This document shows positions 43,974-57,407 of a stretch of 64,000 bases of DNA, in pieces; the stretch's first letter is position 1; each line of letters begins with the position of its first letter. The stretch is from Gracilaria domingensis. Its lineage: Eukaryota > Rhodophyta > Florideophyceae > Gracilariales > Gracilariaceae. The stretch covers positions 248,001 to 312,000 of the forward strand of contig VCMS01000032.1 of the NCBI GenBank assembly GCA_022539475.1, in the 5' to 3' direction. Both the position numbers and the translations under genes were made by a program. Below the pieces are notes generated by a model. That model was not told the origin of the DNA. It saw nothing but the letters and a program-made list of their open reading frames with translations, and did not search any database.

Positions 43974-44047
43974 TGCGGGGTCTTCTTCCGTGCTCGGAAT
44001 CGAGGTTGACGGCAGGTCCGTAGATCCGTAAGAATCGGGTTACTTCC

Positions 44048-44616
44048 TGTAGTATAGCTCGGCTAGATCAACGGGGGCTCTACAAGACCAAGTGGTGACG
44101 TCACGGGGCTCCGGCACGTGTGCCTCCTGTACCACGTGGGACGCGCAAGCGCAGGCTTGGACAAGACTAATTAGTTTATTCTCGTTAATTTAGAATTAAT
44201 ATTTACTAGGTAGTGTAGATATGTGGCCGGGGTGATGCACCACAAATGCACCTCCCGGTGGCCCACGTGGCGCTAGGCCCGTGAGAGCCGGAGGGCGCTC
44301 GGGTGTACTAAACCCCCGAGACGCCAACCTCCCACACCAAATGGTAAAGTCAAGCACCAACTAGGCTAATTTGACACCAGTTCGGTTCTACAGTCACCAA
44401 TTGGTAAGTCTAGTAGTCCTCTAATAGTTTTGCTGACCTCGAGGGTTATACGTGCCTGCCGCACACCAGTGCAGGCGTATTTACCACTTGGTCACCGTGC
44501 ACTATAGGCAACGGTAGGTGCTGCCGACCTATTAGGTGTCACGTGTTCACTCCTCCGCCGGGTCGAGCCCACGCAGGGCTCCCCACTAGCAGCTCGCACC
44601 GATCGGCTATACCACA
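44048..44616 (+). repeat. 5' LTR of element B1
   Basis: It begins TGTAGTATAG and ends CTATACCACA, 10-bp imperfect terminal inverted repeats with TG...CA ends, 569 bp. The same sequence occurs inverted at 55,377-55,948 and looks roughly 95% alike by eye. It is inserted in the 5' part of element A. Confidence 0.85.
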
Positions 44617-44621
44617 TATTT

Positions 44622-44639
44622 TGGTCTCCCGACCTAGAA
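44622..44639 (+). promoter_or_regulatory. Possible primer-binding site of B1
   Basis: TGGTCTCCCGACCTAGAA starts five bases after the LTR end. TGG complements the CCA end of a tRNA. The tRNA is not identified, so this rests on position and the TGG only. Confidence 0.4.
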
Positions 44640-45198
44640 TTTGTGGATTACCAAGTGTTTTGGGAAGAAGGATTTGAAGTCACGAGATACCCGAGTGGTT
44701 TGGTTCCCGTTGCCGAAGCAATTGCTCCGACGCCAGTTACCTAATGGAGAAACGGGGCGCGCGCCTACCCAAATAGGGGCCGAGCGCTCCACCAAGTGGT
44801 CACCCCATACGGGTTCAGTGTCCTATCCGGTTGGATAACCCGGAACCTGCATTTCGGAAGAGAAGAAACGCCCACCCGAGGCGGAAGGAGCGTAGACCGA
44901 GAGGCGGGGGCCCCTCGACCCTTCCCCGGGCTGGACCAATTGACGGAGAGCAGGCCTCGCGAAGGCGGAGGCCCGCTCGCTGTAACAACCCCAGTGGATA
45001 GACCAATGGAGTGCCAGTTCGGACCGCGACTGACTTGGACGATCACCCGAGTGTAGTTGATCGAGCCCTCCCAGAGTGCCTACGACAATGGTACCTGTGT
45101 TGTGTTACAAGATACCTCGAAAATGAGGTGCGAGGACACATCGACCGATTGGTTATGCTGGCTCTGCAGCCAGCAGGGGCTAAGCTTCAACCTGAGAT

Positions 45199-47160
45199 GT
45201 GGCCCAGGCCGCGCTCATGAAGCAAGCTCCCCCGCCTGCAGTAGACGCCACCAAACCACTTGGTATTCTCCACCCTAACCTTCCTACACAACCGACTGGT
45301 GAAGGATTTATCGACCGTATGGGGAAAGGGGCAGAGCCTCCAGGGATGGAGGGCCCGAGGTACGTTTACCTCCCCCAACCTACTGGTGTAGCTCCGTCAG
45401 GACCAAATGGTGGAGACCCTGATGGAGATTCGTCGAGCTCAGGAGACGAGCGTCGACGTAAACCAAATGGTAAGAAGAAGAAAACCAAAAGGGGAAAGAG
45501 AAAGAGTCGCCGGTCGGACTCGGACTCTTCGTCCTCAGACACCGATTCGGATTCGTCAGGAGACGACGACCGTACAGGTTCACGACGCAAGAGGAAGACT
45601 CTCGCAAGAAGAAAGGAAAGAATCCCGCAAGGGTAAGACCAAAGGTATAACGATTCGGACTCAACTTCCGACGAGAGACTGACCTAGAGGTGCTACACCG
45701 CTCAATGATTTATTCACCAAAGCGGTGACTATCGTACCTATAGGTTAGAGAACAGACAGGCTGAGTATACCAAAGAGGTAGCTCAGAGATAACGAAGCAT
45801 CATAGGAAGCTTCGTTTCCAACGGGTGAAACTCGCTTTAGCGGGGATGACCCTATTCGTCATTGATTTCCTTCAAAGTTCAAGATCGCTTGTGATCAGAA
45901 TGGGTTTTCAGAGGCAGCAGCCATGTGGCTGTTTCAATTTACCTAACTGGTCAGGCTGGAGCGTTGCTCCACAGCCGCCTCCAAGGAACACCATGGCGGT
46001 GGACGAAGACCAAACGGAAATGTTGACAACTACCCACAGGTGGTTAACTTCCTACTGGAAACCTACGCGACCGATGAGTAATCCAGGAGGGTACGCAGAG
46101 TGCTTGCGTACCGCCAGCGCGCGGACAAACCGAATTGGAATTCGCTCGCTCCTTATGGCATTAGCCTCCCGCTGTGGAGCTCTTTACTACAAAGGTTGAA
46201 ATCGATGTACGCCGACAACGTGGCGAAGTCTATCCGATCACAGGTTCGTAACTACCTAGCTACCAACCGCACGGTCGACTACAACCACTAGCCCGCCATG
46301 CACAGGGACTAGGCGACACCGTTCGGTCAGGGGGCAGGAAAGACTCCGCACGCACTCGGAAACCATCGAAGGAGAAAGGAAAGACAGGCGGTCGAGGTTT
46401 GACGTAGAGGAAGAGAGACCAGCTACGGGGGAGGCGTCCACACAATACCGCCCCCAGGGTCACCATCCACTTGTGCATGCACAACCGACCACTCGATCGC
46501 CGGTAATACCTCTTGGTCCAGCTCGCTATCCAGCGAGCCACCCTCAGACAAACCTCAGCCTCCACCATAACAGGTATCCGTACCGTCAGCCCGGTCCTAG
46601 CGGTACCATTCAAGCAATATGGTGAACAAGGACCATACCCGCAGCAGCGGAGTGCAGTACCTACTGGAGGCCTCCCCCATCGCGCGCTCGTCTCCGCGAT
46701 GAAGGACCCACAACCGGCAATCTCCTCTGTTGGTTCTGTTTGTCGCCCCACCACTTGGCAACAGCGTGCCCAAGTTGGCTCCGCAGAACAGGAACGCTCT
46801 CCTGACTGCTCGCCAGCAGAACCACCAGGGATATTTTGGGGCCCCCCCGGCACGGAGCGCAGGCACGGGACACGCAAATGGCGACCAATGCAGCCACACC
46901 TCATCAGGTACCAACCTCGTCACGGAGCAGGACCAACGGATCCCGCCGCAGGCTGGAAAGACGCCGAACAGTTGGCGATAGAGGCCTTCCCCAACTGTCC
47001 GAAGACGGAAAGGCCTTCCAGAACCAAAGTGTGCAAGTATGACAATACCCATTGGTTACAGGGCAGGAGAGCCTCATGACGGCACCGAACCGCATATGCT
47101 TTGCTCAAGCATTAGTACTATAAGCGTAAACGTCACCCTCGGGTTTACTTCATAACCACT
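45199..47160 (+). mobile_element. Gag region of element B1 (broken)
   Basis: The start shows a Pro-rich head and a long Ser/Asp and Lys/Arg run (GKKKKTKRGKRKSRRSDSDS). Farther on a helical capsid-like part is visible (RQRADKPNWNSLAPYG, then KSIRSQVRNYLATNRTVDY). It has no counterpart in B2, which is truncated. Confidence 0.65.
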
Positions 47161-47882
47161 TGACCATGGCGCACTGTCCGGACACCGGGGCAGAATCCTA
47201 ACTGGTGAATGCCAAAACTATTTAAACTAACAGGACAACGTAATTAAAGCTTCAGCCATGTACATTAACTTAACCCACTGGGACGCCAAGCAACAGACAC
47301 TAACCGTCAACCATGGGAGCGCCTTACCATAATGGGTATTGATTGACACCATGAAGGTCCGAGTCCTTCATAGTCGTCAACCCAACGGGCAACAGACTGT
47401 ATCCTCGGAACAACTTTTATAGACCCAGCATGTCAGGGCAATTTTTTCCACGTTCGTAAGACATTCCTTGTTCCACAGATTGGCCCCGGGTCGCCATATT
47501 GGTAACGCACAGGGGGCCTCCTCCGAAAGAGAACCGCACTCAACACCACGGTCCCGAAAACACCACTCTCCAACCCAAGGTGCGATGGCCAAAGGCGGAA
47601 CAATACCGCCTATCAACCACTGGTAGTGAAGCGTCACATGCCAACAACCTGGCCTGTTTATCCATTCAGAAACCATTCACGGTTGGCCGAACGACACATG
47701 ACCTTAAGGCGAATGGTATAGTCGACAGACAATGACGACCAAAACCGTTTCAGCATCACCTCAGCTAACTGTCAGCAACCGCCCGCTCAAGTTGCCAAAA
47801 CACACCGTAATGGTCTTGCCTTACCGGCTCCCCGTACGATCTTCACGATTATACCACAAATGGTCCCACGAGGTCCGTGGAT

Positions 47883-50640
47883 CTAAGGAAGGGGCAGTGT
47901 CAATTCGTTCAATTCAGTCGCACAGACTATGGTAGCAGCGACTGTAGCTGAGCGGAGTAAGAACCAAAACTGTGAGCTTCGACCCAATCGACCAATTGGA
48001 AGACGGAGCCTGAATATAGGACTTGAAGGGGAAGAGCCTGCAGGAGCTCGGATCCTTGCGACTCCTGGAGCCATTCAGTACCATTTGTGGTCGTGGTAAG
48101 CTGGGAGCCATTAAGGCACCGCACAGGATTGGACCTCAAACCGGACTCCCGTCCATCCAACCAACAGCCATACTCGCCGCGGGACATAAGGCCCGTGACG
48201 GTAAAGAGCTGGGAGGGGTAGAGCGGATGCTCCGCGAGGGGGGTTATAGAACCGGCAAACTCGGAATGGCTAGCCCGTGTAGTGCTAGTCCAAAAACGAG
48301 GAGAACCCGTATTGAGGTGCTGATTGACTACAGAAAACTTTAATGCGTAACTGTAAGGGACGTCGTACCCCATCGAGATGATGAAGTGCCAGCGACTCCC
48401 TTAGGAATGCGAACATCTTTACCACACTGGACGCCAACTGCGGGGGTATGGCAGACAAATACCAGAGGGTGACGCGTGATAAGAACTGCGTTTACAGCCA
48501 CGCAGGCCTGTTATCGCTCGACGCATGCGGTTTGCGTTTAAGAAAGCGCCCCCCGCTACCTTCCAAAGGGCTTTAGACCATCATTACTGTCTAAATGAAT
48601 GGACAACCGCAGTGGCCGATACATAGATGGACGTATAGTCACTACTCGACGGTCATAGAGGAGCCACTTCTCGCACGTCCAAGTGTACTGCAGTTGCCTA
48701 CAGTAGGCAGCGTGACCCTCAAACACGAAAGTGTATGGTTCTTCAACCAAGAGGTGAGTACCTAGGGGCATACCAAAATAAGCCCGGGAAAACTCGAAAG
48801 TGACCAAGAACGGGAATATCGAGCGCGTACAGGAAGCGAAGCTCCCTACGTGCGCCAGACCGGACATACGATCCTTTATAGGTTCTATGCAACGTCTTAC
48901 CGGACGGTCATCAGGGTTTGGCAAAGATAAGCCAGCACCTTGAAACCGGAGTTGCAGAAGGGGCAGGCCCACACACGTGGGACCACGAAGAGGACGAGGT
49001 AAAGGCGTTCTATACATTGAAAGCAGCGCTTCCTCCCCACCGGTACTGGCATTGCCCAAAACGGACTTCCGTATACGACTGGACGACGGATGCGTCGACG
49101 CCCAAATAAGGTTGCTGCCTAATGACAGGAAAACAGCGGAGACGGCAAGCTCCGCACCAATGGGTATTGGAGTAGAGCGTCTAACCAAGCGGGAGGAGAA
49201 ACTACACCGTAAGCGGAGAAGAATGCCTAGCGGTTGTTTGGAGCATGCTGCATGGCTACGTCCTTACCTATATGTGTGCGCTTCACGCTGCCGAAACGGA
49301 TCACGGAATCCTGAGGTGGATATGAGCTTGGCGGACGCATCGGGTCCTCTGGCCCTGATGGCGTCTGAACTCTCGGAGTTTGAGTTACGATGTGCGAGTT
49401 ACCGACCCGGGGGTCAAGCCCGAGTGGCGGAGCCATGTCCGTGCAGATACCGAAAGGATTGGACACTGACCCAGTGGACGACGGACATCCCATGCTGTAT
49501 ATTAACTAGCTAACCACGAGGTCAATGAAATTCTGAAGGATTATTGGCATGATGACAGTACTACCAGTGGTAGTGGAGACTCTCCTTCCTGTGGAGAAGG
49601 GGAACACGCTCCAATCACCCTGAGGAATTCTTACGCGAACAATCGACCATAGGCTGTGCAAACGCTCGGCTGACGTACTGTGAAGGAAGGATTCACATTT
49701 TCACGTCGACCCACAATTGGTACCTTCATCAGACGCTCACCTTTAGACGAGAGCTCGCCAAAGTCCCGTACCTGAGCATTAAGGACAAAGGGTGTTATAT
49801 CTGTTCACACAATCCACGGCTTTCGGGGCACCCTGGAGCCCACGCGAGTTGTACGTATACCCTTCGCAGGCAATTCTACTGGCCGCAATGGCAACGATGG
49901 AATATACCGTATGTGGCCGCAATGCAATTCGTGCATTAAGACCCAGTGGTGTGGCGAAGCACAGGAAGTACCTAAAGCTATTCCCGGCGGCGGGGCCCTG
50001 GAATTCGTAGCAATCGACATACTGGGCCCCTGCCCAAGACCTCAGAGGTGATCGCTTGTGTATAGTCATAACCGACAGGTACAAGCTCACCAGAGCCCAT
50101 ACCCCTGAAGAACCAAACGGCCAACGACACTAGCGACAGTCCTTTCATGGAGAATTGGGTCTACCCGCGTACGGTGTGTTGTTGCTCCCCGTATGTAGCG
50201 CTATGGTACCGTGTTAACCGGTGTGCGTGAACCTAGCTTCATGAAAGTTCGAGCATTTGTACAATGGCGTAGGTGTCAAGCATACTTTACCACGGCCTAT
50301 CATCCGCAAACAGACGGCCAAGTGGAAACGCTCAATAAAGACCCTAGTGGCACGCCTACGGCACTATGTCGAAGAGCACCAAACCACATGGTGGAGTGAT
50401 GTCCACACCATTGACATATGCGGTGAACAAGACCTCCAGGTCCACAGGGTCACTCAAAACAACCCCATTCGACCTGTACTTTCGCGAACACCACTGTATT
50501 ATACGTCGCCAGCCGGAAAACCTGACCGCTCGGAAAGCGGCCGGGTACATCACACCCGGCGAAGGTCAAGAGAGAGCATACTCCAGAAGTTACGCGCCGC
50601 TTGGCTGCTGGCCAAGTTAAGATGACTAGCAGCCAAGAAA
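47883..50640 (+). mobile_element. RT, RNase H and integrase of element B1 (broken)
   Basis: The region matches the minus-strand pol of B2 through nearly its whole length. Single blocks remain visible, such as PHRYWHCPKR in the connection region, ADASGPLALMASELSEFELR in RNase H and AYHPQTDGQVE in integrase. It is more damaged than B2. Confidence 0.8.
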
Positions 50641-51375
50641 ACGGTATGATTAAGCGGACTATGACCGAACGGTGAGCAAAGTGGACCAAAGTGGTAGCAG
50701 GAGACAATGGTCTTCCTCGAGTAGCCACCAAAAGGTAAGCTCCAACCCCCAGCGGAGATGGAACGAGGGACATCGCCTGAGGAGGATATCAATTCTAAAC
50801 TACTACCAAGTCCACGGACCATACGGGTGATTCGCTTCCGACGAGCATACCGCTACGTCATTAATGAAGGTTGGAGAACACGGTCCCATCGACAGGATGT
50901 CAAGGCCGCACAACCGACGACAGCGAATGCACAAAACCAATAGTGAGCCAACGCACAGAAGCGGAGAGGGGAGGCAAACGTCTCCATGCACCCCTCCTAT
51001 GACGAGTCAGCGACGGTCAAACCTCACCAGAGCCGTAACGGCTGAGCCCCAACGACCAAACGGCACAGGGAGATAACCCTCGGCAAGACCAAACGGGTCA
51101 CACCAGCCCACGGGAGCCACGCACCCTATGACCAAATGGAAGAGTCCACACCCCTCAAGTAGACACTCAGGAGGGCGCTATGACACCATTGTAGGTCACG
51201 AACACACCAAAAGGGTAGCGCCTACGGGTGAAGATGGATGCGGTGGTCGCCCGAGTACGACTCTATGGAAAACCAGCCTGGTCATATCGCCTAACCAACT
51301 TTCATCATCCATACGGCGCAAACAAGGCGTAACGCCCCCACCCACACTGGTATTGCTTCGCTGGTACGCCGTCCG

Positions 51376-51390
51376 CTAAGCAAGGGGGGG
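51376..51390 (+). promoter_or_regulatory. Internal polypurine motif of B1
   Basis: CTAAGCAAGGGGGGG, the counterpart of the motif at 59,703-59,719 in B2. A second one, CTAAGGAAGGGG, is at 47,883-47,894 just before RT. Confidence 0.5.
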
Positions 51391-51429
51391 CGGTTATCGA
51401 GCCGTTGAAGCGCACGCTAACGAAAAAGC

Positions 51430-54070
51430 AACTAACTAACCTAACAGAAAACAAAGAAGAGATCAGAGATCACAATGCAAGACCACTTTATTAGTCGAGA
51501 AAATCCACGAGAGGAACCACGAGGTGACTTAGGACCTGGAGACCCACGGTCGCCACGTCCGCGCCACGACTGGTTCCAGCGACCGCGACCACGTCCAGCG
51601 GAGCGTCCCGCGAGCATGAAGCGGAACCTCCACGTACCAGAGGACCACCGACATAGGTCCGCGGAGCTTCCGGCCCGCCGCCGCTAGCCCGCTCGGTGGC
51701 GCACCACCACTTGTAAGGGACAGAAGTACCAGCAGTCGCAGGTGGTACCGCCTGCAGACTAGCCGCATGGTATTCGCAGAACAGGACCAGTGGTGCGGCA
51801 TGGAAGGAAGGGGCCGGTAAAGCTAGACGAGGGATGCCACAGAGGTCGAGGAGCAAGACCACTAGACGGCCCTGCAGGGGGGCAACCAGTAGGCGCGCCA
51901 GGAGCACCGGACGCTCGGCGAAGCGGAGCCGAAACGGAAACCAGTTGAGAAAGAAACCACTTGGTGCTCCTGTCCCACTACTTGCTGGGGAGAAGAGGAA
52001 CGTTGTGAGACCAAGCGGAGTATGGAAAGGGGCCGAAGAATCGACCACCAGGAGGCTCACCCAAGGGAGTTGATACCGTACCAAAGGCCACCAAAGACCT
52101 ACGCATGGTCGCCAGGTTGCTGTGACGCAGGAGCCGTACGGGTGTGAAAAAACTTTCCCACGGGGTCGATTGTACACGGCGCGTGGCCTTCCACAAGGTT
52201 GCCAACTAGACCAACATAGGCGTCACCTCACGTAGAGATTGCGCTGGAAGTAGTCGCGGAACTGTCGCAGCTCAGAAGTTGCGCCGCTCGTGGTGAGCAA
52301 ACCAGGGAGGCAAGTTGGTAAGAGTAATCCACAGCGGTGGAGGATGTCATTTGGACCGCAGGACGGTTGAAAGTGCACCATCGAGGCGTGGTTGAGACGG
52401 AAGCCCAGAGCGCTCCGTTATCGGCGCCACTATTCACCCACCCAGGGGGCACCGGATTCACCGAAGCGACTGGAAACCAACCCGAAGAGGCCCCCTGGGC
52501 AGCCCGTCCGAGGGTGAGCAGCCGCCTGAGGGTTCGCCGAACCAACTTTGGACACAGGCCAGCCACCGCTGTCGAGGAGTAGCCTGTTACAGGTGCCGAC
52601 GGAGCAATGCGGGGACCCATAGTTCTCGGCAGCCACCATCACGTATCGTCATTACAAATGGTCTTCGCGCCAGCCATGCTGACTGCTGTGGAGAGGCACG
52701 ATGCCCTATGGAACCTCCGGTCGTAGACATCCCAACCCTGTCAGGGCCCCAATTGTAGTTACTTACCGCAGTGAGGTAAACCATCCAACTAGCTGCGCAG
52801 TTTTATTTAATTTGCGGTGCCCTCCACGATGTTGAGAGCCACCAGTGGCACGAAATGTCGCCGACCGACATCGTTGGGAATGTTGAAGTCGAACCAACCT
52901 GGGGGTTGAGTTCCGCTGGTTTCCGGACAGACTTGTCAGGGCAACGCGGTGTCCCAGTCACACCTTCACGAAGCCTGAAGGGCGAGGATAGCCACCATGA
53001 CGGCCCACTCGCTGCAGTGCGACCGACCAAACGGCGATATTGGTCGTGTTCCTTATCGAGGGATGATGCTACTACCAAAAGTACGCAAGACCGGCGGGTC
53101 GGCACTTCCAGCCCACTGGCATACTTCATAGTTGCGTTTTTTTTCCACCAAAGAGGCGTCGATGGACAACCAGCCCGACGGTTCTGCGTCGCTCTGCGAC
53201 CAATACTCAACGTTGTGAGAACCAACAGAAACATGCGTCCTCGTTACGGTTTGTTACGGCGTGACGAACACGGCTCTCAGCATCGCATCGGTGCGCGCCA
53301 CCTCCCACGGTCCGGTCCAATGTTGGTATCTAAAGGGCGCCGGCGCACGCGGACGTATCCAGATCGACCTCGATAGGGTAAGCAGTTCGTCCAAAGCCGG
53401 TGAAGGTAACGACCAAAACGGCGAAAGTAGTGGGACCTCCCATCGCAGCGGAATGAAGGGAGATCCGACGGTATGGCCACGGGGATATAGCGACAGAACC
53501 TTCGTGTGCCGCTGCCGCGCATGGAAACACTGTTGTCGAGCCCGAACCCGGCTCTGCTTTCTCGCCCTTGCGTGAGGAGGAGGCGCCCATAGGCACGCCT
53601 CCAAGCCCGGCACAATCCCAAACGAAGGCAATCGTTAGTTATACCTGCCTGCAGACTCAGGTGGCGAAAACCGAAGGGGCCAGAAGGAGAACTGATGGGA
53701 AAGGCCAGTTTCCAGAGCGAACCAACTCAGAGAGAATCAAGCAAAATCTGCGCACCATAGTGGGCATGCGGCTGCCCGGCGTCCGTTAATGTCATGAGAT
53801 TCAGCGTTGAGCTTCCACCGTACCAGCGACCGCAAGAGTTGACGCTGGCTCGGACCGTGCGGGGCCGCATAAGGATCATACCCAACCGCGACCGTAGCGA
53901 ATCGTGACGAGCGCGTGTACTCGACCGCGTGTTGGGTTTGAAGATGCCACCGCCGGCCGCGCGCCACCCCAGGGGTTTTGCCGGACCATCCTCGGACCGG
54001 GGCGACAGCGGCTTCGCGAACCGGAGCGGGTGGCTTCAGGATGAGGGGAAACTTCAGAAGCGAAGTAATC
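51430..54070 (-). other. Counter-oriented open region of element B1
   Basis: This is the inverted copy of B2 57.2-59.6 kb. It reads on the minus strand, opposite to B1 pol, and is more broken than in B2. The reverse of an AATAAA signal lies at 51,487-51,492. Confidence 0.5.
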
Positions 54071-54896
54071 CCTTTATAGGGTCGTAGTGCGGCTCATCCA
54101 GTACCAATTGGTGGCCACCACGGGTCCTCAGCGCCCGATGAATGGACACGGGCTGTACCGGCCTGCATGGCAGATAGAGCTGCGGAAGGTTCAAACCGTT
54201 GGTAACCGACTGAAGCCGGCGCTTGCTTTCGTCCCCGTGCATCGACCTATTGGAAGGAGGAGGACGGTAGTCTCTTCGTTTCGTCGTCGCGGCGCTCGAA
54301 CGTCATTGACCACCCCGTTTGGGAGAGGCTGGGTCGTTCACCATGGGGTATGAAAGGAGCGGAATGGAGGCGAGACGCGCGCACGGAGGACCACCAATGG
54401 AAAGGGAACACCACCACTTGGATTGACAAGATGAGCCTGAGGGCCTGTCACGGGAGAACTCGCACGCTACGAGTTGACTGACACACCAGTGAAAGATGCA
54501 CCAGATGTGGCGGCAAGCTGCACGAGGTTCGGGACACGAGGAAAGTCAACAACCACCACGAGGGCGTGTGCCGAATCGGTCGAAACAAACTTACGACCCA
54601 CCGACGGGAAGCGCGAACAACTGGTAAGGCCGGGACTAACCCGCCCAGGGGAGGAACGGACAGGGAAGATGGAAGGGCGGACTCGCGCGGAGACCGAAGA
54701 GGCGAAGACAAACCACGTCAGGTACCAGTGCGCGCGACAAGATCAACACTGAATGGTCGCGCGTTNGCAGGCGGCGAAGCGCGCCGTGCACCGCGCCGTC
54801 TTCACGCCCTCGCGAGACGCGCCGTGCACCAGGCGATGCGCGCCGACGACCGTTTGGTGAAAAGGCGGCAAGCGCCATGGAACTTCGCAGCCACGG

Positions 54897-55376
54897 TGTA
54901 GTGCAACCCGTGAGCGGGGAAAAGACACCACGAAGACGTTCGGGATCTTCCTCTACTGAGGGCAACCCAGAGAACAGAGCCTCTCTGGAATGGCGCAACT
55001 AGCCGGGTGTAAGACCGGGGCCAAACCGTCACGACGGGGCGTTGAGAGTTGAGCAGAGAAGGGTGACTCGCACGCGAGTGTAGTAGCCTCGAAGAGGGAC
55101 GAAACCACGGACTGGGGAAAGGGAAAGATAGGAGAGAGAGAGGGAAAAGAGAGGTACGGCGTATCGCCGGGGTATTCCCTATACAGGGTCGAACACGACA
55201 ACAGCTGGTTATAACACTCCCAAAGTTGGGTTCTGTGGAGACGCAGGGTGGATAGCCGCACCGTTACAACGGGGACTTCCTCCGATAAGGAGTTGTGCAC
55301 CGCCGAAGGCGAGAGTGGCTAGAGCAAGATCCTTGAGGTAGGATCACCCTGGTTGGGGCACTTTACTGGTGCGAAG
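54897..55376. other. 480-bp junction segment between B1 and B2
   Basis: The B1-B2 similarity stops at 54,896 and the recognised LTR starts at 55,377. The segment opens TGTAGTGCAA and includes a GA-rich run. Together with the LTR it would end in ACTACA, giving matching TGTAGT/ACTACA ends, so it may be the rest of a ~1.05-kb LTR of B2. The LTR at 44,048 lacks it. It shows weak, ordered similarity to 33,386-33,901. Confidence 0.4.
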
Positions 55377-55948
55377 TGTGGTATAACCGATCGGTGCGAG
55401 CTGCTAGTGGGGAGCCCCGCGTGGGCTCGACCCGGCGGAGGAGTGAAACGCGTGACACCTAATAGGTCGGCAGCACCCACCGTTGCCTATAGTGCACGGT
55501 GACCAAGTGGTAAATACGCCTGCACTGGTGTGCGGCAGGCACGTATAACCCTCGAGGTCAGCAAAACTATTAGAGGACTACTAGACTTACCAATTGGTGA
55601 CTGTAGAACCGAACTGGTGTCAAATTAGCCTAGTTGGTGCTTGACTTTACCATTTGGTGTGGGAGGTTGGCGGCTCGGGGGTTTAGTACATCCGAGCGCC
55701 CCTCCGGCTCTCACGGGCCGAGTGCCACGTGGGCCACCGGGAGGTGCATTTGTGGTGCACCACCCCGGCCACATATCTACACTACCTAGTAATTATTAAT
55801 TCTAAATTATCGAGAATAGACTAATTAGTCCTGTCCAAGCCTGCGCTTGCGCGTCCCACGTGGTACAGTAGACACACGTGCCCGGGAGCCCGTGACGTCA
55901 CCACTTGGTCTTGTAGAGCCCCCGTTGATCTGGCCGAGCTATACTACA
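55377..55948 (-). repeat. 3' LTR of element B2
   Basis: Inverted copy of the LTR at 44,048-44,616 with ends TGTGGTATA and TATACTACA. The polypurine tract lies at its right edge, so it is the 3' LTR of the minus-strand element B2. The full LTR may reach 54,897. Confidence 0.85.
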
Positions 55949-55962
55949 GACCCCCTCCTACC
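55949..55962 (-). promoter_or_regulatory. Polypurine tract of element B2
   Basis: Minus strand GGTAGGAGGGGGTC directly before the LTR start TGTAGTATAG. Confidence 0.7.
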
Positions 55963-57407
55963 GACAGGCACGCCCCGTGGCTGCGAAGGTCCCACGGCGT
56001 TTGCCGCCTTTTCACCAAACGGTCGTCGGCGCGCATCGCCTGGCGCACGGCGCGTCTCGCGATGACGCGAAGATGGCGCGGTGCACGGCGCGGCTCGCCA
56101 CATGCACTGCAGCGCCATTACCCACGCCGCCGTACCCCCTGTGGTAGGTGCGATCGTACCTTACGTCCCTCGTGGTATTGGAACGCGAAACCGCGAACCG
56201 CGACCATTCAGGTTGATCTTGTCGCGCGCCTGGTACCACGTGGTTGTCTTCGCCTCTTTGGTCCCTCCCGGAGGAGTCCGTCACTCCATCTTCCCCTGTC
56301 CGTCCTCCCCCTGGCGGGTTAGTCCCGGCTTACCAGTTGGTTTCGAGCCTCCCTTCGGTGGGTTCGCAGTTGTCAACCGATCGGCACACCGCCCCCTCGT
56401 GGTGTCGCTCCTATTCTCTGTTGGCCACTTGGTCTTGTGCCGTACTGAGTGATACCTCGTTGGTTCCGACACGTACTGTCTCTCCGCTTGAGTGAGGGCG
56501 CCACTGGGTGTCGTTGCCTTGGGCGGCCGCGTCGAGGTGAGGAGACTCCTGCCCGTGGCTCTTCAGACTTCGTGACCGTACCGGTGCTGACGCCGCTTCT
56601 ACCTAGTGATCTGCCTCATCGGGTGTTCAGGCTTGATTCAGTCCAGCCGAGGGGTTTACCCGACTGCGTGGCGTTCACGCCCCTCCACCTGGTTCCTCGC
56701 GGTCTCCTTCCGTCCCTTAGGTTCCCTCTGGGGTGGTTGTAACCTCCCTGGTTCACGGAACCCGTCCAGCCGGCGCACAACCCTGGTCATTTCACGGTGT
56801 GTCAGCTCGCTCGAGCGGCGTGCCCGTTCTCTGTGACCCCTCAGGTTTCATCTAGTCATCCAATTGGTGGTGTTCCCCCTCTCGGTTGGTATCCTCCGTG
56901 GCACGCTCTCGCTCCAACTCGCGCCTTTTATACCTCATGGTGATCAACCCGCTTCCCCAACGGGGTGGTCGATGACGTTCGAACGCCGTGAAGACGGTGC
57001 CGAGGAGGGCATCACGTGCGCCCTTCCCGTTGTGGTGGACCCCGGGGTGAGACGGCGCCGTTTCAATCGAATTACCACGTGGTTGACTCTTCGCAGCCCT
57101 GTCTGCCGTCCCAGACCGGTACACCTGTGTCCTTCCATCGGGCGCCGAGCTCCCGTGGAGGCCAACCACTTGGTATTGGAGGAGCCGCACTTCGACCCTA
57201 TAAAGGGATATTCGGCTTCTGAAGTCTCCCCCTCGCGGAGGTCAACCATTCGGTTCGCGAAACTGTTGCCTCCCGGTCGAGGATGTCTGGCAAGACCCCT
57301 GGGGTGGCGCGCGGCCGCGGAGTGGCATCTTCAAGCCTAACACGCGGTCGATACGCGTTCTCGTCAAGACCTTACGGGCGCGGTGGGTATGATCCCTACG
57401 CAGCCGC

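Larger units (their letters stand above)
33386..44047 (-). mobile_element. Element A: Ty3/Gypsy chromovirus fossil, 5'-truncated
   Basis: Reading on the minus strand from high to low coordinates, the parts are: gag with a zinc knuckle (43,973-43,527), aspartic protease (about 43,289-43,101), reverse transcriptase (42,463-41,753), RNase H (to 41,112), integrase (40,884 to about 39,850), a chromodomain (about 38,340-38,190), a region open in the opposite direction (34,403-37,750), polypurine tract and 3' LTR. The 5' end, with the start of gag and the 5' LTR, is missing because the LTR of B1 begins at 44,048. The element is broken by tens of frame breaks. Age cannot be set from LTR divergence since only one LTR is present; well-preserved motifs suggest it is not ancient. 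Confidence 0.85.
44048..54896 (+). mobile_element. Element B1: Ty3/Gypsy fossil, plus strand
   Basis: Order on the plus strand: 5' LTR, possible primer site, gag (about 45.2-47.0 kb), protease (DTGAES motif near 47.2 kb), RT (about 47.9-48.9 kb), RNase H (about 49.0-49.4 kb), integrase (about 49.8-50.6 kb) and a 4-kb tail open on the opposite strand. The tail ends at 54,896, about 50 bases short of where a 3' LTR should begin. No 3' LTR in the right orientation follows. Similarity to B2 is high from 47.83 kb to this end. It is heavily broken, with tens of breaks. Confidence 0.85.

Noticed and set aside
44048-44616. LTR at 44,048 as the missing 5' LTR of element A
   Set aside because: Its TG start and CA end, and the candidate primer site on its right, point to the plus-strand element B1; element A reads the other way and has a different LTR sequence at 33.9-34.3 kb.
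44796-45056. Frames on both strands just after the B1 5' LTR
   Set aside because: This is the leader region of the element; no gag-like motif, and composition alone explains them.
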